The notes: generated by a model not told the origin, from the letters alone. A DNA stretch of 64,000 nt from Glandiceps talaboti (GCF_964340395.1 NC_135563.1:5191922-5255921), one strand, 5' to 3'. Counted from the first letter of the stretch, positions 1 to 27,269 are shown. Numbers and translations: made by a program.

Positions 1-1514
1 TCCTCAGAGTGTGTTGTCTAGTTTGTACCTCATTATAAAGTATTGATCGAATAAAGTAGTTATGTGAACCACTGACGAAAAAAATGTATGAATACCAGTT
101 AGTATGTACATGTATGACATCAAAGTTCTTGGTGTCTATATTCTAGATGGATGGTGTCTATATTCTAGTTTTTCTCGAAGAGAAGTATTTTGGGAAATCC
201 AAAATGAAAAAGCAAACATTTCAAAAAGCTTAATTACTTTACTAGGTGCTCAGAAACGTATCATCATGTTTTTATTTTTGAGCCGAAAAATCCCCCGCAA
301 GATAATTGTCACAGTTAATCTAGAAAACAGCATCATGGTATAAGCTGGTACCATCGTTGTAGAAAGTGTATTGTGTAAGATAGCACTGAAATGGACAAAC
401 AGCTCTGATTTGTTAGCTGTACAATTTATATTGTTATCTTCTCGTTGAAACTTACGCTTCAGATAATTACAATATTTTGACTCCCGTTCCTCGATACTCT
501 ATCTGTTCTCTTCAACATCAAACATACCGACTACCATCCTATCGAGGTGTTTGTTATTCCTGATAACTTGACTCAAGTCTGCGCCACTCCATAGACTAGA
601 TCAGTCAACAAGAGGCATGCTGCTACATGGTGCCTGATATGATTTTGTGATAATTTTCAAATACTGTGTTTTTGATGGAGGACATCAGTGGTACCGCCTT
701 ATGATGTATAGATATGATAACAGATAAACTTAACTAATTCTTACAGTGTTATTTAGTACCAGGTAGTCCATTTTGATAAAAGAAAGCACAATGCCAAATT
801 AGAGGGGTGAAAATTTTCCCTCCTTTGGGATGTGGTTAGTATGTACATGTTAGGCTTCCATTTAGTAATTATGGAGGTCAAGACACTTCACCCGACTTCA
901 CACCATTGAATTAGTAGCGTGTTAAAGGCTATTTATAGATACAGGGATTGCTTGGTCACTTGTGGTCAAGTTGAGTAAATGGGTACACATGTGCATTCAC
1001 ATCAGCCTCTGAAGTTAAACTTTGTTGAGTTTTCTGTGAACAGTTTATCACCACAGGAGATTCAATACTATTCAGAGTGTGAAATTTTAGGAGTAAGTCA
1101 TTGCATGTATATATAATGAAGCAGTTTAAAAAAAAAAAAATTGTGTACCTATAGTGCGGCTTTTGATCATTGACTCGAAGTGGCAAAAGAACCCCCCCCC
1201 AAAAAAACAAACAAACAAACAAACAAACAAACAACAAACATAATTGAAGTGTTAGTTACCAGATCAAAGAATATGACTTGAATGTGGAGCCTAGGATGTT
1301 TCACTCAGTTTACAGTTTACAGCAGGTACAAAACAGGAGAAGTGTTGACAAAGTATCCACCATAATGTATTCCCATCCAGTTTGAAAGTCGACTCGCTTT
1401 CTTTTGGTCAACCCACTGTCATTCATTCTCTAAGATGTCTTTGGCTAACACCTGACTGTCTCACAATCCTGTTTTCGCACATCTTTGACTTACAAATTTC
1501 TTGTCTTGTGATAG
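1..1514 (+). other. Intron of nuclear receptor gene NR-A (non-coding)
   Basis: The stretch ends in the splice acceptor used by the hinge exon at 1515. I looked for a DNA-binding-domain exon (paired CxxC fingers, the CEGCK box) on + and found none, so the finger exons lie before the window. Short open frames here have no recognisable motif. An A-rich run sits near 1128-1140 and a C-run followed by an (AAAC)n tract lies near 1192-1235. Nothing else is seen. Confidence 0.6.
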
Positions 1515-1711
1515 CTTCCAGATTTGGTCGTATGCCCAAGGAAGAGAGACTGAAAATCCTGGAAGAAATTAATCAAGAGGCTGATTCTGCCTCAGAGGAT
1601 GAGAAGAGGAGAACCTTGTTGAGGGAGTTTACTGATAATGTACACCAGGCTTTTAAACTGGTGTTCAGAAATGGACAAAAAGGCAAACCAGACTTTAAAG
1701 AAAACACACAG
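1515..1711 (+). CDS. NR-A hinge exon
   Basis: The acceptor ends tgtgatag and the donor reads cag|gtaagt. The 197 nt supply the last two bases of an Ala codon plus 65 codons. The exon starts ASRFGRMP, exactly where NR-B enters its hinge exon (ASRFGRMP as well). It is highly charged (Glu/Lys rich). Confidence 0.88.
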
Positions 1712-3691
1712 GTAAGTCATGAAACATGAAAGAACATAAAGACAGAAGTGAAATATATCACTACACGTATGTATTTTACACTGTTTTCTTAAAAAGGCGC
1801 ACAATGCGTTTGTAACTTGTATTTTACTAGGATGAAAATATTTAGGAAAAAAGAAAATCTGTTCAACTCTTATGTTACAATTTAATAAAGATATAGTTGT
1901 GCGGTCACCTGGTTTCATGTACATAGAACGCTTACGTGCTTATTTAGAATGCTTACATGCTTATTTGCATATGAGTGTGCAATAATGTTTTTTGATGCTG
2001 TATATGTATTGCGTTGTGAATACCAAGATAATGTGAATGCACCAATGCAAATATTGACATACATATCTATAAGAATGACAATAATCATAGGAATATTTTT
2101 TGAGTTAATAATGATTTTCTTGTGTTTCAGCCCAAAGGAATGAGTGAACCAATGCGAGAGATGGTAGATCCAACGGAAATAAGTACAACTTTGGCAAGAA
2201 TAACCAATCACAGTGTGGAACAAATTGCACGATTTGCCAAAGCTGCTCTGCCGTTATTCCGTGCCTTAGAACTCGGCGACCAAGTGACACTCCTAAAATA
2301 CTCTGCCTTTGAAATAGTACTAGTGATCGCTTCAACCCGCTACACAGCCGATGGTCTGTGGTTTCCAGAGGATGGCGTGTATGTGAGAAAAGAGACTATA
2401 GTGAACAAACATCCAACAATTAAAGAGTTTTATGAGTCCAAAATTTGCTTCTTTGAGAAGATGTCGAAGTTGAATTTGACTGAGAGAGAGCTGGCACTGT
2501 TCTGTGCACTCAATATTGTTTCACCAGGTGAGTTTTGAAATTCTAACTTGTATCACCTGTATCTATGTATCACTGCTTACAGTGGTCATATGGAAGAGAA
2601 TTTGGTTTTTATTTTTGGATTCCTAAGTTATAAAACAATTTTATCCTGGCTTCCTCCTACTTGAAAAATCAATGTGAAACAACATTGACTAAGTCTGTGT
2701 TTGTAACTCAGTACATTACAAAAAGCTGAAGAATGTGTAAAAAGTTTGTTACTGCGTACGTACGATAACAAAGATTTTACACGTTTATTAAGCTTTGGCA
2801 ATTTATTGAGTTATTGAGTTTTTTTCAAGTAGGTGATGAAATTGTTTTATAAATTAAAGACCCAAAATAATACCCCAATCCTTTTCCATATGGGCACTTT
2901 AACAATTAAGACAAAAGCAAGTGATTTAGCAAGTGATGGCACAAATATTTTGTTTTCACTCGCAAAAATGTTTTCTAAAAAAACAGAAGTGGCTATTTTC
3001 ACTTCACTGACTCCAAAGGAGATACACATATATGTTGAGTCTAGATAAAGTTATTTGTTTGTCACCAAGAATTTGTTTAATGAGAAAGGAGACATCTGTT
3101 GAAATAATGAAGGTAAAATGAAAAATAAAAGTTAAAAATACTCCATGAAGGGTATGAGAAATAAAACAGACAATGAAGTGAGATTTACAGAAACCATGTA
3201 TATAATCATGTCAGCAATTTGACTTGGCAGCCATTTTGTCTGCAAAAACTCATGAATGAGCTCATGATAGTTTATATGCTGTATTTTCATTGAGACTTAA
3301 GGTACAAACAATTTAAAATTTGCAGAAATTACCAAGCGTTTGTAGAAATGCCTCAACACATTGTTTATCGAAAAAAGGTTTTGCGCACATCTTCAAGGGG
3401 TACTAATTTAATGTTAATGCTTTCATCTTGTCAGATCGGGAAGACCTGGATGCCAGAGACCAAGTAGAGAAACACCAAGAACAAGTCATAGAAGCCATGC
3501 AGCAAGAACTACGACAGAACCATCCTGGCAATGGTCTCCTGCTTCCTCACGTTATAGCACGACTTGTCGATTTACGACAGTTAGTTCCTGAACACATTCA
3601 CTATGTCAAGAAATACCTCCATGTGGCACAGGCATCATCACTCTCTGAACCCAGTCCTTTAATGAGAGAAGTATTTGGCCTTTCGTCATGA
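1515..3691 (+). CDS. NR-A: NR1-type nuclear receptor, hinge plus ligand-binding domain (5' partial)
   Basis: This is the C-terminal 283 residues of a ligand-regulated transcription factor. It comprises three exons, 1515-1711, 2131-2527 and 3435-3691, with phases matching the paralogue NR-B. The hinge begins RFGRMPKEERLKIL, like the C-terminal extension of PPAR and Rev-Erb. The ligand-binding domain carries the nuclear receptor signature FAKAALPLFRALELGDQVTLL (helices 3-5) and later DLRQLVPEH (helix 10). It ends with PLMREVFGL, an intact AF-2 helix 12 with its conserved Glu, so coactivator-type activation is possible; Rev-Erb lacks this helix. By family knowledge such proteins act in the nucleus as RXR heterodimers or as monomers. 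Ligand and DNA site cannot be told. The best family guess is a PPAR-like or NR1C/D/E-related receptor. The DNA-binding domain is outside the window. Confidence 0.9.
2131..2527 (+). CDS. NR-A ligand-binding domain exon (helices 3-8)
   Basis: The acceptor tgtgtttcag is followed by 397 nt and the donor ccag|gtgagt. It encodes PMREMVDPTEI, the helix 3-5 signature and LTERELALFCAL. The matching NR-B exon is 394 nt with the same 0/1 phases. Confidence 0.92.
2581..2898. repeat. MITE family 1, copy 1 (in NR-A intron)
   Basis: Left end AGTGGTCATATGGAAGAG, right end the inverse (CTTTTCCATATGGGCACT), with long imperfect inverted arms (the left arm contains AATCAATGTGAAACAACAT). The right end is followed by TTTAA. 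Other copies lie at 15403-15739, 15741-16026 and 22701-23022. It has no coding capacity, so it would be a non-autonomous DNA transposon. Confidence 0.75.
3435..3691 (+). CDS. NR-A terminal exon (helices 9-12, AF-2)
   Basis: The acceptor atcttgtcag gives a split Asp codon, then QEQVIEAMQQELRQNHPGNG, the helix 10 motif LVDLRQLVPEH and the AF-2 core PLMREVFGL before TGA. The coding part is 257 nt, identical in length to the NR-B terminal exon. Confidence 0.92.
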
Positions 3692-6600
3692 GGAACACTA
3701 ATCTATGAAGACTGCAGATAAGACAAGATTTTAATTAGAAACCTTGTACACTGCCCTGCACACTGTCAAGATAGATCACTTTAAATCTTGTGCACTGCCA
3801 GTGTCAAACGATGTACAGTAAATTTGCTATGACGATTTAACTCTTCATGGTGTTCCAGGCACTGTTACCATGGCAATGGTTGGTGTTTGCAAACTCCAAA
3901 ATAAGAACAATCTCAATTCCATTGAAAGCACTGTATAAAATTTTGTGAGTTGTCATGTTGATGTAAAATTTGGACGCTGCAGATATATATCTTTCCACTG
4001 AACTCTTATCATTTTACTACTTTTGTAAAATGTTACAAAATTTGTTTTTAAGTTCTGTGCATTCCTGTTTCGATAAAATTTTATTTTTATAGTAGCCTTA
4101 AGAAGAAAAGGTTTAACTTCAGGATTTCTATTGTAAGATGCGATAAAATGACAACTTCAAAATAAGTATTGGTAGTTTTGTAGTTCTTTCTATGAAATGG
4201 ATTGCAAGTACCAAAAAACAAAGAGACTTCAATGAAGATAATATTATTCCTGATGAAAGAATGGAATAGCTTTGTTTTTTTCCACTTTAGGAATTTGGGA
4301 CAAAATGTTAATTGAAAATAACAAACTGTTGATGAAGATGTTTTTGATAAAATGAAATCATTGGTAGATTTATTTCATGACATTTTTGATTGGCAGTAAA
4401 AATCCTAGGTAAAGTGTGCCACTTGACAACAACATGAAATGTTAGTTTTTGAGATTAGAGATTTGACTGAATGCCAAGGGTGGATGACACAATAGAGAGA
4501 CTAGCCTAGAATCCATGCTTCCCCCTAAAACAGTGGTTTCTACGAAATGATTATTGCCATTGTCAATACCATTTGAGAATAGGTGATTTGGTCAAACTCC
4601 AACATTTTCAAATGACTTTGGAGAAATGAAGTAAACATTAAGTGCCATTGAATGATGTTTGAAAAATGATATTCATTGATTGATTGACTGGTAAATTGAT
4701 CGATCAATTGATTAATCAATCGATTGATGATTTTGAAAGGCACCAAGAAAAAAGCAAAAGGCCTGATAAACTTGATAGATTTGACCTACAATCTTAAGCA
4801 ATGACATTATATAATGTCAAGGGGGGGGGATTAGTGGGTGGGGGAGGGGGTGTACATGGATTGCAGACTAGGTGAGCACTGTCTCTTGCTGATTAATGTG
4901 AAAGTTCCACAAATACACAAGTACAATTGGTCATTCAACCTTCAATTAGTATGGAGCACACTGCCCCTAGAAGTGATCTCTCTTTTTTTTGGTATATTGA
5001 TGGGGTGATTCAAAATGAGACATTCGGAGAGTATATTGATTAGCTACTGTTGGCATTTCAAGAAATTCATACAAGTTTTCAGTTCCTAAATTAATGTGCT
5101 AGATGTAACAATTTCTGTTTGGGATTTTTTGTCCAACAATTGAAAAAAAAAAATTGGGATGAATTTTCAAGACATAGCAAACAAGCTCATAATTCAAATG
5201 AATTTTGAAAACTTGTAAAAAGATTTGGTTACAGGAAATGCCACAAAAGTGTTACTTTTTTTTAGTTGATGTACATAAAATGAAATATATTTAATAATTA
5301 TGATAAACGGTAAGGAAGCCTAGGAGCTGAGAGAGATATTCTGTATGTATATCATACACAAAAACTTATGTTATTTATGACTTATAGCTTGTGAATTTTT
5401 AATAGCAGTTATGTAATTTCTTCTTTTTTTTCAGTCACTTTTTAAATTGTGTTTCTTTGTTTGCCTTTTGTACTAAAACAATAACACTGTGACTGGTGCC
5501 AAAAAAATGAACAAAACTTTTATTGTAAATCTAAAAAAGAAAAGAACCAAAAAAGAACTAAGTTTTGAAAAAAGATTATACGCTGATAAGTCCTACAGTG
5601 GAAATATATTCTGCCAATGAAATGAACGCATTGTTTTGCTTTCAAATTTTATGTATGTTTCTGGAGGTGTGTCAGACAGTAGCAGTAAGTTTAGTGTGAA
5701 ATGCGCCTCGGAAATAAATTGTATAATCAACTTTTGCTGCTACTTTGTTCCAGAAAACTCCTATCCATTCTCAGTTAAAATCAAGAAAAAAAATGAGGGG
5801 TCACCATTCAAATGTCTTACATAGCTGTCAAAATGAATTAATCCATTTTAGAATCCAATATGGCTGCCGATTTCTTTCTTTTGGAAAATAAAGCATTACT
5901 TATTTCCATAAAGACAAGGCAAGGGACCTTCACATCTTTGTTATTTCAAAAGGACCAGAAACAGGTATCCCTCTTCTAAAGTTTGGAGGGATTTTAAGAA
6001 CTTTGACTCTCAATGAAATTTGTCCCTGAGGCGCATTCTACCTTAAGGCTGTACTTTGTGAGTATCTATACATATGTGGGTGTGTAAGTATGTCAGTCAG
6101 TGTGTTGGTATGTGTCTATCTGTTTGTTGGTATGTATGAATTGATCCAAAGTAGTCTTAGGTTAGGTTATATGTTGGTGTGTTAGGAAGACACGACATGT
6201 TGTTGAGGGGAGAGGTTATAAGGATCCAGACAGTGAAGATAGTGGTGGTGTATTGAAGGTATTGACAAAGTAACAATGTACTAATTTGTGACGTAATTGT
6301 GAAAAGAGATGACATCATTATCATTGTCAAATACATCTTTAAAAAGGGTGAAATTGACTTTTTCTGGAGAACGAACGAATCTTTTGTTTTGAGATTTGTA
6401 GTAATTTTATAAGAGATAAAAATAAAGCATTGAAAGGTACATCTAGTAATATGTCCATTATGTGTACTTTTATGACCAGTACAAAAGTTTCACTGTTGAA
6501 CACTTGAATACCAAACCAGAATGACTACATTTTTTTTTGTCTTGCACAAGGTGTTTTTTGCAAATTACATACAACAAAATACAGGCACTGATAGTGTACA

Positions 6601-8379
6601 AAGCATATTGATGTGCCACATTTTATCAACATCCCTGTCGGTTGAAACAGGAGCGATTCAAACACAGAATTGTTTACTTGTGTTCACAGTGAGATAAATT
6701 GTAACATTTCATGTGTGTGTGAGATGTAAAGAACGTCTTCCCACTTAGGGACAATCACATGATGTTACACAATGCTCAATAAATGAACTTTGTTTATTTA
6801 GGGGGGGGCAGGGCCTCTGGTATCAATACAATTGATGTACTTCATTTCACTTCTGACCTAATATAGAAAACTTTCACACCTTCAACGATAATAACATGTT
6901 CTTTCTGTTTTTACTACTGAAAAGTTGATGAATTTATTAAAACTAACTACTGTTGTGATATGAAGTGCTGGGCTTTCAGTTAGTATGCTAATGGTAATAA
7001 ATGTGTTGATGTCACAATTGTGAACGTTCATTTAGGTGAGGGGGGTTTTGGTTTAAACAAACAAAATTCATTTATTGAGCTTGTGTGACTTTGGGCGATC
7101 ATTCTTTATAACAGCCTGTAATCCATGTGGGTGGGGTTTTTTGAATTCATTATTTCCCCATCATGGGGAAAATAACAAAAAACTCAAAATCCTTAATTAC
7201 CTGGATTCTGGGCTAGCTTATAGCCGCTGTATAGTCTTTCTGGTTTGGTAATACATACATTGGCCCAATGCTTCCTATAAAAAACACCCAAGTTCTATGT
7301 CTCACCGTTCCAGACCACATTCTATTTTAGACAGTATCATGATTAACTCTGAAGTTCAGATGCAGAATATTTCAAGCTTTATATCCTAGGTAAAGTTACG
7401 TCCAAGTTTGAAGACTTTTAAAAAAAACAAAAGGAAACGTTTCCAAACTACAAGCAGGAATTAGAAGAGAATACAATACCCTATCGTAGACCAACTTTTG
7501 TGAAGTTGTTTTGAGGGACTGCATTTGCTTGTCTCTAAATAAATACATGCTTTACCCCATGACGAGCTGATGCATTAGGGTAGGGTACTGGTATGTGGAG
7601 TGGGGATGGTGGGGGGGGGGGGGTTATTATTCCTATCCTAGCATTGAAACCCCCCGTACCACAAGAGCAAACTGAAAACCAATTTGTTGAGAACTACAGA
7701 CTGTCAGACTACACTCCTCTTATCACATAGAAGGCCAGAGAATGATTACAGCCAGGTAGAAGAATAAATTTTCTCTGGTATAAGGTTTTAATAATAATAT
7801 ACATGTGATTTCTGTATCAAAACAACTGCATTCATAATGAAGTGACATGTATTCTATATAATGAATATTATAAACAAAGTGAAAACCAGACAGAGTGTGT
7901 TTCATTCTGTGATTTACTGAGTTTATTTAGATCGTATCTGTCTTCATCTTTGCTAGCTATTGAACTGTATGAAAGACGGACTACATTCAAAAGTAATCTA
8001 CGCCCTCTACGAACATTTTTTTCAGCGTGTGCTTTTTGTTTAACATTTGTAGCTATAGATCTGTATGAAAGAGAGACACCATCTTGTGCTATCTATGCTC
8101 ATTTCGTGCCTTTCGATTATAGCTCTCTTTATATATTTGTGTGAAAGACAATTCGTACCGCATTCATACATGGCTAGCGCCCTCTATGTCTTGTTTTTTG
8201 GTCGATGCCTTTCGTTTTTATGCTAGTTTTATCCAAGCCTTACCCAACGTTGGTATAATGTACGTATGGCCGGGAGATATTAAACGCTAAATAGGCCTGG
8301 GATTACTCAGACTATGTTGGTCGTCATATTTTTGTCTCAAGCCATCCATAAATATGTCTATGCATGCACCCATCAAGAC
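3692..8379. other. NR-A 3' UTR and intergenic DNA between convergent receptor genes
   Basis: It follows the NR-A stop codon. Possible AATAAA polyadenylation signals occur near 5712, 5887, 6420 and 6778; none can be chosen from sequence alone. G-runs are seen near 4822-4850 and 7610-7622, and degenerate (GATT)n near 4675-4730. Three diverged copies of a 'tagct...gtatgaaaga' motif lie around 7960-8150. No exon-like frame with splice sites and recognisable protein was found. Confidence 0.5.
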
Positions 8380-8436
8380 ATACATACATACATACATACA
8401 TACATACATACATACATACATACATACGCACGCACG

Positions 8437-8478
<42 letters not shown>

Positions 8479-8520
8479 TACATACATACATACATACATA
8501 CATACATTCATTCATTCATT
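8380..8520. repeat. Compound microsatellite (CATA)n-(CACG)n-(CA)n-(CATA)n-(CATT)n
   Basis: An uninterrupted tetranucleotide/dinucleotide array. The Met-Tyr-Val-Cys and Ile-His-Thr-Tyr open frames across it are read-through of the repeat, not genes. Confidence 0.97.
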
Positions 8521-9245
8521 GTCGGATAAAGGAAACACATACAATTTCAAAGATTCAAATTTATGACACAAAGTGCAGCCATATAACATGGCCGTCTGTA
8601 AAGTAAAGTTTCTTTTTACAAATGTTGTCATAAATCACTTATCAATGCGTAAGAGACTTTAATTTGCTGGACTGTCTCTCTAATTGATCGTAATATTCTT
8701 GAAAGAATACTATTCAGTACTGCAACAAAAATATTTAATTTCAAAGAGAAAATAACTTTAACGGCTATAACTGAACGAACACAAATCTCAACAAGACAGT
8801 GATACATAGAATAAGACATCATATAAATTCCTTTTGAAATAGCAATGGAGGAACTTGTTGCATGAAAACTGTATTTACAGTATAGAATGGATGTGTTGAT
8901 TTCCATGACAACGTCAATGTATACATTATATTGTGTACTTTGCTATAGCTTTGACAGCTCGGTCAAGAAAGCCAACACTCGTCATATGACCATTATTATA
9001 TGTCTGGACATTTGTATCACAAAATATCATCGACCGCGAAAATGATGAACGAACAATTAGTAGTTGCCATGACTACGTTTGTTGTATTGGTTGGGTAAAA
9101 TTTACAAAAACTTTTTACACCACTCACTGTGATGCATTCTAATAAACGTTTCTGCGTAACCAATTCCGTTTGGTGAATGGTTCGCTTCGGCATACACGTT
9201 ATCATCGTGAACTGAATAATCTGCATTCGAATGCCGACGTTTGTC

Positions 9246-9277
<32 letters not shown>

Positions 9278-10163
9278 TTATTGTTGTTGTTGTTGTTGTT
9301 GTTGTGTAACACCAATAACCCACACACCTGCCAGCGGTATACTCTATTTTCAAGTGGGAAAGAACTCGCTACATGTGTATACACTCTTGACGACCACAAT
9401 ATTTTTTTGAAGGACAAACCTTAGTTTAAAAAGGTTTTGCATAAAAGCGTCCCATTGTCGCTGCATTTTATTTCAGACCATGTCATTTCAGAACACAGGA
9501 TAGCTCTTACAAATTTCGGACAAAATACGATTGCTTACTTCAGTTTTACTTGGGGCAACAATTTCAATCATTTGCAGTCACAGTAACGTTACTCGTTGAA
9601 ACAAGGCAGGGATGTATTGAGGCGAGGGGTGAAATGCAGTATCAGATTGACATGAAGAACCTGGATACTCAATGTTCACAGACTTGACCCACAGAGTCAA
9701 AGTCATGATTTATATTGTAAAGGGAGGTGGTAGTAAACATTAACCGCAGTGCCACCTCCCAGCCATCATATTGTCGCTTACTTTTATAGTGTAGACTCCA
9801 GTCTCGTAGACCACAATTATAGCTAACCCACGTTGAGGGCGTAAACATTAAACGGTCGAGGAACGTTAACAAATTTCTTCAGTTTGTGTTTACAGTAATG
9901 TAAGTATACATCCAGACATAACCGGTACTTCATTGGATGAACAATGAGGAGTTATATCATCGCGGATGTCGAAACTCCTCTATTTTGTGTCTAGTGTGTC
10001 AAATGGATAGCTTCTTTGGTCCCAAGCGCAAACTTTGAACAATCTAGCACACATCCACCCCACAACATAGTTCCTAGAAATCGTTTGGCGACTTCGCATC
10101 GCATCGATCTTCGCTATTTTGTATAAGAAACGGAAAACAACTTGGGAAGTTCTATATGTACGT
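8521..10163. other. 3' flank of NR-B with a (GTT)n tract
   Basis: It lies downstream of the NR-B stop (on -). A (TTG/GGT)n tract spans about 9246-9305. A minus-strand AATAAA (tttatt on +) lies near 9468-9473 and could serve as the NR-B polyadenylation signal about 0.7 kb after the stop. No coding exon is seen. Confidence 0.45.
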
Positions 10164-23571
<13,408 letters not shown>

Positions 23572-24749
23572 GATGGGCTGACAAGACCGCACTGCTCTAG
23601 ATCCAGTACCACGAGTATATCCAAAAAGCACTGTCGGCTTATCGCTTGGAATTTAACCGACTGTAGTACTTCAGTCCGTTCGCTGTCATTAAAGCATGCG
23701 GTACAGAGGTCTCGTCGGTTGGTTTGATTTATTCCAGACTACAGCCTGCCTATACACCACTAGCTCACCGTATGTATATATTTATGTATGATAGGCAATA
23801 ATAGCGTGTCTAATAATAATATCAATCTTGTTCATTCTAGAGGCATCTATTTGCATATGTATGTACCTCGTATCTCAAAGATGTACCATGTATACATGTA
23901 CGGGTTTTTATCCGTGCACTACGACACTGCCTTCAGAGATATGTCCGCTAACGGGTAATTCTACGATGCGAATATTAGAATTGTAGAATAAAATTTAAAC
24001 TGCAGTGCTTAAACTAACACGGGAGGCAAACACATATCGCTCACTTTCATTCAAATGTCCACAAAGCACGTCATGTTCTTCTAACTTCGCCATGTATTAA
24101 ACACAGCAGTAGCTACTTCCGCAAAGACCGGTGGCCGTGTTCGCGATTATCAAATATGCATAGTAAGACACTTGGGCCGGGTAGTGAGTAACTATGTAAA
24201 CGCTACTCCGAACACATTGGTGCAGTAAGTGTTACTCCACTTCCGGGGTTGGTAATGTTAGGATTCCTTGCTTCAAGCCGGAACAGATGGTGTATATTTT
24301 TGACCCAATCATCCATGGAAAATGCCAACCAGTATGCAATGACGGACCGTCAGTTTATATTTGGTTGTGATTCAACGACCGACGCTAGTCAATGATAAAC
24401 TGTACACCTGTCAAAGATCGAGCCAATGCAATGATTTATGAACTGATTGTAATGGCAGTGCGCCGCCAAGTGGGCACGTTCACCACTAGTATCAGATCTC
24501 GTATTTCCAAGTAATTTCGAGGGCTCTTTTTATATTGCTCAGCTCATCAGATGCTATTTTTGAAGAAAAAAATCACCACGATAGCGGATCCCAAGATTGC
24601 AGTAAAAGCCATGGGTTGTATATATAATTAGCGAGATCTGCCTGACCTTGAAAATTTGTCTATTGTGCATTTTGAAACAATTGTCCTCTATCCGCATGAT
24701 CAGATAAATCAAAAGAGAGAAAATTCCAAATACTTTATATACACACACA

Positions 24750-24750
<1 letters not shown>
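23572..24750 (-). promoter_or_regulatory. NR-B 5' UTR and upstream region
   Basis: It lies directly upstream of the NR-B start codon on -. I see no clear TATA box at a convincing distance and no perfect AGGTCA direct repeat. Placement is by position only; the transcription start is unknown. Confidence 0.35.
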
Positions 24751-24751
<1 letters not shown>

Positions 24752-24833
<82 letters not shown>

Positions 24834-24846
24834 CCCACAAATACGT

Positions 24847-24897
<51 letters not shown>
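24752..24897. repeat. (TA)n and (CA)n microsatellites
   Basis: TA at 24752-24830 and CA at 24849-24897. Confidence 0.97.
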
Positions 24898-24898
<1 letters not shown>

Positions 24899-24949
24899 GA
24901 TCACAGGATAACATTGATTTTTGTTTCGACTGGGTGTATTGACTGACTG

Positions 24950-27020
24950 ACACAATCAATTCATGAAAACGATATCGAAAGATTTTGTCGAAAGAGTCAA
25001 CACAAAACGGTCTCAGAGACCTGGGAAGCGTGTGTGCATGTACGTGTTAAAGCTGTTCAAACCTGCACTAGCTGCAACTGGGACATATTTGTTTTTTCCA
25101 TCAAGTAACCAAAGATATATTCACTAAAAATTAGTCAATTACTTAGGAAAAGACACCGTATCTGTTAATTAGTAGTCAATATTATCTGTGGGTGGGTGTG
25201 TGACAATTTTAAATCTTGAGCAAAAGCTTGGTTTTGAATTTGTCACCATGTCAAAACTGTACTAGTTGTAACTGGAGTATCCGTTCTGGAGTATCCGTTT
25301 TCGATCAGACAACCACGACAAATTCACTGAAACTTTGTTAAAATATAAATAATACGCCATTGTACGCATGTTAATCGGTGGTCGACATTATCAATAAGTG
25401 ATACAAACACAGGATGAAATTTGGATCGCCGTTGAGGGCGCTGACTTTTTGGTGCGGACCCAAAACAAATTTCATTTGATTTATTGTGTATACAGCCACG
25501 ACAATTCGTTCCTGGAGTGGCGTTCCCCTTTAAGCGACAAATATGAATGACAAACACATCCTTTAATAGGCAGGAAGCAATCAATATTACATAGCGTACC
25601 CTCACCTTTCTACAGAGGTCATTCACCTCTGTGTAATGAGTTGGCCCTTTTAGTAAAATATACCTATTATCACAAATAATTTGAATAAATTAACAGTACT
25701 AAAGATTGAGTATTTAACGAATGCCGTTGTTATAATATTGCACAATATTCATTCCACAATTTTTCATTTAATGACATACGTACTCAACTTGTCAAAGTCA
25801 AATCCAACATTATCAGATGAAAAATCGTATAAAGGGTAAATAAATCTATTTTGTCGCTGTGTATTATAGCCCCTGGGTATTTGAACAAATATCTAGTTTA
25901 TATTAAAAGGCAAAACTGTAACATACGTAATCTATTTCCCACATTGTGATTCGTCAATATGTGGTCACGTGGTATTGGCCATTGTTGCACTGTCAAATGC
26001 ACAATGGTGTCACCTGTCAAACATTTTCGTGATTTGGTGATTTCAGTTCAATTCAATGACAGGTTCACTGATTTGAATGAAATTGAACTGTGTTTGCAAG
26101 AGATACATGTATGTGTGTAAACGCACTGACTGAGGGGGCAGAATCATTCATATAACTCCCTCCCCACTTCGTCCGTTGGGGCTAACAATTTGTCGTGTCG
26201 GTGTTGCCTTTTTCTTCTTCGCATATTTTTTGTGAGTGGATGTGTGGGGAGGGGGTTCTGGTGGGGTGGGGTGGGGGTTCATGACAATTCCTTTTGTGTC
26301 ATAAAAAATATGTCTTTTTCACTATAGTTTATCATATTGTTTCAGTAAGTGAATTGAGTAAATTGTTTACCTATTCTAATGATGTTGAATGGGATCATTT
26401 TTTTCTACAAATTATTACACACCACCGTACCACCGTGAATTTGTAAACATACATACATACATACATACATACATACATACATACATACATACATACACGA
26501 AATGTCTTGAGTATGTATAGTTGTAACATTAGACAATTTTATTTCTCCCAATAGTCCTTTATCTAGTCTGGTATCAGAGCTATATACTAGTACGATTATT
26601 TTATGTTGACGTTTCCACGAATTAAAAGGAAGTTGCCATATGGCGGCCTTTAGGTAATTGTATGTTTCTCAGGATGACCGACCCCATATTTCTCCGATCT
26701 GGCGAAATAGTTGTAATAAATGCGACTCTACGGAAGATTAACAAAAATCACAACATCACCTGATCATGATTGTAGGGTGGTGACTCCACGATGGTTCAAC
26801 ATTTCCTTTTGATTTTAATTGTCATTTCTAAATAATTCACACTTTTAAAATAAGATTACGAATTGAAAGTATGATATCACCAATATACACACATGCACTT
26901 ATTTTTAAATTTTCAACCGACCGATTATTCATCATTTTTAGGATGTCACGATGAGAAACATAGAGTCAACTAAGGCTGGCCTGACACAATGTAAACCAAG
27001 CCGCCGTGCACCATTCATAC
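24950..27020. other. Intergenic DNA with a diverged tandem duplication and (CATA)n
   Basis: Two diverged copies of a segment of about 150-190 bp lie at about 25050-25200 and 25240-25400 ('tgtactagttgtaactgg', 'gttaat..gt.gtc.a.attat'). (CATA)n spans 26449-26496, and a G-rich tract lies near 26240-26275. The region is not recognisably coding. Confidence 0.5.
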
Positions 27021-27023
27021 ACC

Positions 27024-27266
27024 AATAGGGAACTTGTAAACCCGCCATGTTGAATGTTGCATCATGGGAAATGTGATAATAAATACTAATCGATTAGTAT
27101 TGTAAACAATGTTGATACATCAATATAAAATCAAGTCATAGTTACCCTTACTATTGTAGGACGTTTATTTTATCAGTAGCTCCAGATTAGGTATTACGAT
27201 AACCACAGATAATCCCATAGTCCTTTGCATCTGAGCATGCTCAGTTTGGATTGCAAGTTCCCTATT
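27024..27266. repeat. MITE family 2, copy A
   Basis: Terminal inverted repeats AATAGGGAACTTG and CAAGTTCCCTATT bound 243 bp. The interior includes 'gcatgctcag' and 'aatgttgcatcatgggaaat'. A second copy in the opposite orientation is at 29816-30067. Confidence 0.8.
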
Positions 27267-27269
27267 CAC

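Noticed and set aside
2833-3048. 71-codon plus frame in the NR-A intron
   Set aside because: It starts at GTG within the end of a MITE and has no splice or motif support.
7842-8144. 100-codon plus frame
   Set aside because: It does not start at a supported exon border; it covers three diverged copies of a short repeated phrase and has no motif.
8380-8520. Open frames of Met-Tyr-Val-Cys and Ile-His-Thr-Tyr repeats (also at 16.8, 43.3, 43.7, 50.9, 58.6 and 62.4 kb)
   Set aside because: They are read-through of tetranucleotide microsatellites in every frame and both strands.
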